Assembly: GCA_041392505.1 (NCBI GenBank)
Contig: JAWKLX010000013.1
Coordinates: 124,001-188,000 of the forward strand
Source: UBA6168 sp041392505
GTDB lineage: Bacteria > Bacteroidota > Bacteroidia > Chitinophagales > Saprospiraceae
Direction of reading: 5' to 3'
DNA: 64,000 nt
The position numbers and the translations under genes were made by a program. Below, in pieces: positions 60,479 to 64,000 of this stretch; the first letter of the stretch is position 1; every line of letters starts with the position of its first letter. The notes under the pieces were generated by a model. The model did no database searches, had not been told where the DNA came from, and was given only the letters and a program-made list of their open reading frames with translations.

Positions 60479-60817
60479 ATGAAAAAAGTAGAAGCAATTG
60501 TCCGCTTGTCCCGCTTCGAAGACATTCGTAAAGAATTGGCCAGCATCGATGTCCCGTTTTTTACGATGAACGAAGTACGGGGCATAGGATTGCAAAAAGG
60601 CGAAACGATGGTCTATCGGGGCAGCACCTACGACGCCGATTACATTGCCCGTTTACAGATCAATATTTACACGACCGATGATAAAGTTGAGGAAATAATC
60701 GCCGCCATCACCAAGGCCGGCAGCACTGGCGAAATCGGCGACGGAAAAATTGCCGTATTAAACATGGATTCCCTCACGAGGGTACGCACCGGAGAAACGG
60801 GCGCTGAGGCGCTCTAA
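60479..60817 (+). CDS. glnK: P-II family nitrogen regulatory protein (GlnK/GlnB)
   Basis: 112 residues, the standard P-II length. The T-loop reads QKGETMVYRGSTYDADY, with Tyr 51, the uridylylation site of proteobacterial P-II. The B- and C-loop signatures are TGEIGDGKIAVL and RVRTGETGAEAL. P-II trimers bind ATP/ADP and 2-oxoglutarate, and GlnK-type members plug the Amt channel. The amt gene lies next in the same direction, which supports GlnK over GlnB. The loop sequence differs from classical GlnK after Tyr 51 (no LPKVK), so the modification may differ. Confidence 0.92.
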   Translation: MKKVEAIVRLSRFEDIRKELASIDVPFFTMNEVRGIGLQKGETMVYRGSTYDADYIARLQINIYTTDDKVEEIIAAITKAGSTGEIGDGKIAVLNMDSLTRVRTGETGAEAL

Positions 60818-61118
60818 CCAATTTTCAAATTTAGTCCTTCCCTAACCTGCCTTTTTGATTTCTAACCAAACGCCACTACTCCGCTTGCCCTAACAAAGTG
60901 GCCAAAACCAAGCTATTTAAAATAATTTTCAACGACATGGAAAGCCGCTCCCTTTCCCATGCAGCAAGCATGGCCGGGTCATTCTTTTCCATGCCCTAAT
61001 GACACTTAAACGAAAGGCTGGCCATCTGCCGACCACTCCCGATACCCACTGCCCCAAGTTTATGCTCGGGCGAATCTGGGTGAGGGGCTGTCTGCCGTCC
61101 GCCGACAAAACAGCTATC
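60818..61118. other. Spacer between P-II and amt genes
   Basis: 301 bases. The amt frame is open upstream to 60999, but residues before the ATG at 61119 (CPKFMLGRIWVRGCLPSADK) show no signal peptide or similarity. No clear terminator or promoter is seen, so co-transcription remains possible. Confidence 0.4.
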
Positions 61119-62369
61119 ATGACAGAATCACTTTTTACTACCAACAATCTTTGGATACTGATCGCTACCGTTTTGGTATTCATCATGCACCTTGGTTTTG
61201 CGACATTGGAGGCCGGGTTTGTACAAAAGAAAAACACCGTAAACATCCTTTTTAAAAATACCATGATCATCTCCATCGGGCTACTAACTTATTATATGAT
61301 GGGTTTCAACTTGATGTATCCCGGAGGAGAGGGAGGTGGCTTTTTTGGATTTGCCGGTTTTGGGCTATCCCTTCCAGAAGGTGCAGCCGGAGCATTGGAA
61401 TATGCAGACGGCAAGTACACCTATTACACCGATTTCATCTTTCAGGCCATGTTTGCCGCCACCTGTGCGACCATCGTCTCAGGGGCAGTGGCAGAGCGGA
61501 TGAAATTAAATGCATTTTTAATTTTCGCCGCTCTCTTCGTGGCTATCAGCTATCCCATTACAGGCATGTGGAAATGGGGAGGCGGCTGGTTGCAAACCTT
61601 GGGTTTCTATGATTTCGCCGGGTCTACCCTCGTCCATTCTGTCGGTGGCTGGGGGGCATTGGCCGCTGTCATTTTGCTCGGCCCACGGCTTGGCAAGTAC
61701 ACCTCCGATGGAAAGATCAAACCGATCCCCGGCCATAATATTCCTTTGGCCGCTATCGGCGTATTCCTCCTTTGGTTTGGCTGGTTTGGGTTCAATGGTG
61801 GATCCGTGTTATCTGCCGATGCATCCTCCGTTTCCTTGGTCTTCGTGACGACTTGCTTAGCGGCTGCCGCAGGTGCGATGGGCGCCTTCGTCGTCTCTTA
61901 TGCCATGTTCAAATCGCATGACCTTTCCATGGTACTGAACGGCATCTTGGGCGGACTGGTAGGTATCACAGCGGGCGCAGATTTGATGACGCCTGGAGAG
62001 TCCATCATCATCGGATTTTTAGCCGGGGTTATTATCCCATTTTCCGTAGTGTTTTTCGACAAGCGCAAATTGGACGACCCAGTGGGGGCAACCTCCGTCC
62101 ACCTATTGTGTGGGATATGGGGTACACTGGCCGTTGGCTTGTTTGGGACGAAGGCTGGCCTCGACCAACTGCTGTATCAATTGGCGGGCATCGCCGCCAT
62201 CGGAGCGTTTACCTTTGCCTTTAGCTTTGGTGTCCTGTATTTATTGAAAGCAACCATTGGCATCCGTGTGACAAAAGAGGAAGAAGTGAAAGGTTTGGAT
62301 ATTTCAGAACATGAAATGTCGGCCTATCAAGATGTGGAGAAAGGGGGCTACGCACTAGCCATCGAGTAA
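61119..62369 (+). CDS. amt: Ammonium transporter, Amt family
   Basis: 416 residues from the ATG at 61119 (TESLFTTNNLWILIATVLVF is the first helix). About 11 membrane helices are visible. Family residues are present: FATLEAGFVQKKNTVNILFK, the Asp and His of YDFAGSTLVHSVGGWGALAA (the first twin His), and the second His in SVHLLCGIWGTLAVGLF. It moves ammonium into the cell under nitrogen limitation. It is downstream of the P-II gene and upstream of a porin, an arrangement that makes a nitrogen-uptake unit. The short cytoplasmic tail (EVKGLDISEHEMSAYQDVEK) is where GlnK usually contacts the channel. Confidence 0.93.
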   Translation: MTESLFTTNNLWILIATVLVFIMHLGFATLEAGFVQKKNTVNILFKNTMIISIGLLTYYMMGFNLMYPGGEGGGFFGFAGFGLSLPEGAAGALEYADGKYTYYTDFIFQAMFAATCATIVSGAVAERMKLNAFLIFAALFVAISYPITGMWKWGGGWLQTLGFYDFAGSTLVHSVGGWGALAAVILLGPRLGKYTSDGKIKPIPGHNIPLAAIGVFLLWFGWFGFNGGSVLSADASSVSLVFVTTCLAAAAGAMGAFVVSYAMFKSHDLSMVLNGILGGLVGITAGADLMTPGESIIIGFLAGVIIPFSVVFFDKRKLDDPVGATSVHLLCGIWGTLAVGLFGTKAGLDQLLYQLAGIAAIGAFTFAFSFGVLYLLKATIGIRVTKEEEVKGLDISEHEMSAYQDVEKGGYALAIE

Positions 62370-62407
62370 GCAAGATAATTGGGCACTTGACCAAAATGCC
62401 CATAAAA

Positions 62408-62440
62408 AAAGACGCCCAGTTCGCAGCCGGGCGCCTCTTA
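62408..62440 (+). terminator. Probable terminator of the amt gene
   Basis: A GC-rich imperfect stem (GACGCCC with GGGCGCC, 62411-62417 and 62429-62435), preceded by an A run and followed by TCTTA. The tail is poor in T on the plus strand, so it may rather be a processing site. Confidence 0.45.
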
Positions 62441-62650
62441 AAGAAAACGGAAAATCCGGATTCTTCAAATTGGTAAACCAAAATTAGTCATTTCTTAAAA
62501 ACCGCAAAAGGGTACGGCTAATTTTGATCGAAGAAGGATTTTCCATTTTCCCAAAACAAGTTTTTTAACCTGCCAGAAAAAGTCGTTTCGCAAACTGCCG
62601 GACTGGCGATGCTTGCCTTTTTGAGCAACCATTTTAAAAATTTTTGGAAT

Positions 62651-63754
62651 ATGAAATCCTTCTACCAAACCCTCTTAACTTTTATTTTGACCACTACCGC
62701 CGTTGACATATTTTCACAAGAAGTCGCCGCAGTAACAATGACAACCGACGCCACGGCCCTTCCCGCTGGCGAGCCAGATGCAGCAGAGGAAGAGATCCCC
62801 GGCTTAAAGATCAACGGCTTCGTGGATGCTTATTATCAATACCATTTTGAGGAAATGCCGTTTCCGACTTCTTTCACGGAAACGCATAACTCGTTCACGC
62901 CCGGCATGGCCAATGTTGTGTTTTCAAAAGAAGGAAAATTCGGTTTTGTCGCTGATTTGGCCGTTGGCCGGGCGGAGGCAGCCAATGGCTACAATGGCAC
63001 TACGCTGGCACTTATCAAACAATTGTACATTTCGTATGCAGCCAGCGACAAGGTCAGTTTTACTTTGGGAAATTTCGGAACATTCGTAGGCTATGAGGTA
63101 ATCGATGCACCTGCCAATATCAATTACAGTACATCTTACATGTTTTTCAATGGCCCATTTTACCATACTGGATTAAAAGCTGACTTTGTCTTATCGGAAC
63201 ACTTTGGGGCGATGGTCGGTGTGTTCGATGATACCGATTCCAAAATTGATGTAGTGAACGGAAAGCATTTTGGGGCGCAATTGTCCTGCGAAATCGGTGG
63301 CCTGTCGGCCTACCTGAATTTCCTCACCGGAAAGGAGGACGACACCAATCCCGAAGATAAAGTGAATGGCATGCAGTTCGACCTGACTGCTACTTATGCC
63401 GTGACCGATGCGTTCGGTTTGGGGCTGAATGCGACTAATAAAATGGTTCATGCTGAGGAGTCGGGCGATGCCAGTTGGTTCGGGGCAGCGTTGTACACTA
63501 ATTATGCTTTTAGTGAACTTTTCACCCTTGGCCTCCGGGGCGAGTATATTGGCGACGATGACGGCCTCATTTTGGGCGTGCCAAACAATAGCATTACCTC
63601 CTTCACCCTTTCGGGAAATTTCCACTTAGGGCCTATAACTTTAATCCCAGAGTTCAGGATCGACCAATCAGCTAAGGATGCCTACTTCGACAAGGACGGC
63701 AACCCAACTCATAGCAGCCCAGCCCTGATCTTTGCAGCTGTTTATTCGTTTTAA
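62651..63754 (+). CDS. Outer-membrane beta-barrel porin (OmpL/BBP2-like)
   Basis: 367 residues. The ATG at 62651 starts the signal peptide (KSFYQTLLTFILTTTAVDIFSQ). The mature protein opens LKINGFVDAYYQYHFEEMPF, the typical first strand of the BBP2 porin family, followed by NSFTPGMANVVFSKEGKFGF and NFGTFVGYEVIDAPANINYS. It ends in the aromatic-rich strand LIFAAVYSF with a terminal Phe, as needed for Bam-mediated insertion. Its place after amt suggests an outer-membrane entry route for ammonium or another nitrogen compound, which is an inference from gene order. It is closed by a strong terminator. Confidence 0.87.
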   Translation: MKSFYQTLLTFILTTTAVDIFSQEVAAVTMTTDATALPAGEPDAAEEEIPGLKINGFVDAYYQYHFEEMPFPTSFTETHNSFTPGMANVVFSKEGKFGFVADLAVGRAEAANGYNGTTLALIKQLYISYAASDKVSFTLGNFGTFVGYEVIDAPANINYSTSYMFFNGPFYHTGLKADFVLSEHFGAMVGVFDDTDSKIDVVNGKHFGAQLSCEIGGLSAYLNFLTGKEDDTNPEDKVNGMQFDLTATYAVTDAFGLGLNATNKMVHAEESGDASWFGAALYTNYAFSELFTLGLRGEYIGDDDGLILGVPNNSITSFTLSGNFHLGPITLIPEFRIDQSAKDAYFDKDGNPTHSSPALIFAAVYSF

Positions 63755-63797
63755 GTTTAAGTTTCATGTACTACCATTTTTTTGAGAGTAAATTGTG

Positions 63798-63828
63798 AGG
63801 GGCGCCTATTGGCGTCCCTTTTTTTTGT
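63798..63828 (+). terminator. Terminator of the porin gene
   Basis: A nine-base stem AGGGGCGCC with GGCGTCCCT including one G-T pair (63798-63806 with 63811-63819), a TATT loop, and a long T run. Confidence 0.88.
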
Positions 63829-63868
63829 TATCACTTCGTGGGTTGTCAAATGATTTTCACTTTTTAGC

Positions 63869-63895
63869 GGTGACACCTTTAAAAAAGGTGTCACC
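63869..63895 (-). terminator. Hairpin, probable terminator of the minus-strand gene at the window end
   Basis: A perfect 12-bp stem GGTGACACCTTT (63869-63880 with 63884-63895) with a three-base loop. It lies directly after the stop of the partial minus-strand frame at 63898, though the T tail on that side is weak. Confidence 0.5.
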
Positions 63896-63897
63896 TC

Positions 63898-64000
63898 TTA
63901 ACCCCAGATTAGCGGGAGGCCGTCGTTCACAAATGACAGCGTTAACCTTTGTCCATTTTCAACACATACTTCGTCCACTTCCGTACACCCATTCCGACCA
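63898..64000 (-). CDS. 3' end of a minus-strand gene, truncated by the window edge
   Basis: The frame ending at the TAA 63898-63900 is open to the window edge and encodes GRNGCTEVDEVCVENGQRLT followed by LSFVNDGLPLIWG. Codon use resembles the neighbours, and a hairpin follows the stop. Only 33 residues are visible and no family can be named. Confidence 0.4.
   Translation of the reverse strand, partial: GRNGCTEVDEVCVENGQRLTLSFVNDGLPLIWG

Noticed and set aside
1..64000. tRNA or rRNA genes and prophage or transposase genes
   Set aside because: Read through by eye on both strands; no cloverleaf with TTCGA-type arm, no rRNA motif and no transposase or integrase signature was recognised. A covariance-model search could still reveal small RNAs.

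Overview
The window looks like a chromosome segment of a Bacteroidota bacterium, most likely of the Saprospiria (Lewinella/Haliscomenobacter-like) group. The reasons are: at least nine secreted proteins ending in type IX secretion (T9SS) sorting domains, one of them the gliding-motility CHU_C type; SprB and PKD-like repeat adhesins; a hybrid two-component system; a fused CusA-CusC metal pump; and promoters of the Bacteroidota pattern TTTG-N18-21-TAnnTTTG. No rRNA, tRNA, CRISPR array, prophage or transposase gene was recognised.

Layout. 0-13 kb: a truncated TPR gene, a CHU_C adhesin, an rlmA-type rRNA methyltransferase, a CotH-kinase protein, a 1478-residue SprB-repeat adhesin and a T9SS protein carrying a CX4CH motif. 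13-28 kb: a housekeeping and envelope block (YdeI/DUF1905 protein, recO, a lipoprotein, an ECF sigma factor overlapping a membrane-anchored beta-barrel partner, an AraC regulator, a DUF4287 protein, a secreted cyclophilin, a serine hydrolase, bamA, and a PorE-like TPR/PD40 protein). 28-41 kb, minus strand: a hybrid two-component regulator with a damaged 5' end, followed by two large paralogous beta-helix T9SS proteins flanking a Kelch protein. One of the paralogs is switched out of frame at a G9 tract. 41-47 kb: a heavy-metal efflux operon (His/Cys-rich small protein, CusA-CusC fusion broken by several indels, CusB adaptor). 47-54 kb: an M43-like protein that lacks the catalytic Glu, another T9SS protein, a 2x[4Fe-4S] ferredoxin, and an FG-GAP/ASPIC T9SS protein. 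54-58 kb: two tandem HGSNAT-like acyltransferases (one frameshifted) and a sugar isomerase. 58-64 kb: a TPR protein fused to a PRMT7/9-like arginine methyltransferase, then a nitrogen unit (P-II, Amt, porin), and the 3' end of a minus-strand gene.

Three points stand out. (1) The TPR-PRMT fusion looks like a eukaryote-type protein arginine methyltransferase in a bacterium. (2) The sigma factor partner appears to combine an inner-membrane helix, a disordered linker and an outer-membrane barrel in one chain. (3) Four loci are broken by single-base indels, several in homopolymers. That pattern can mean assembly error, gene decay or, for the G9 tract, phase variation. The intergenic regions also hold several long inverted repeats that look like MITE or REP elements.
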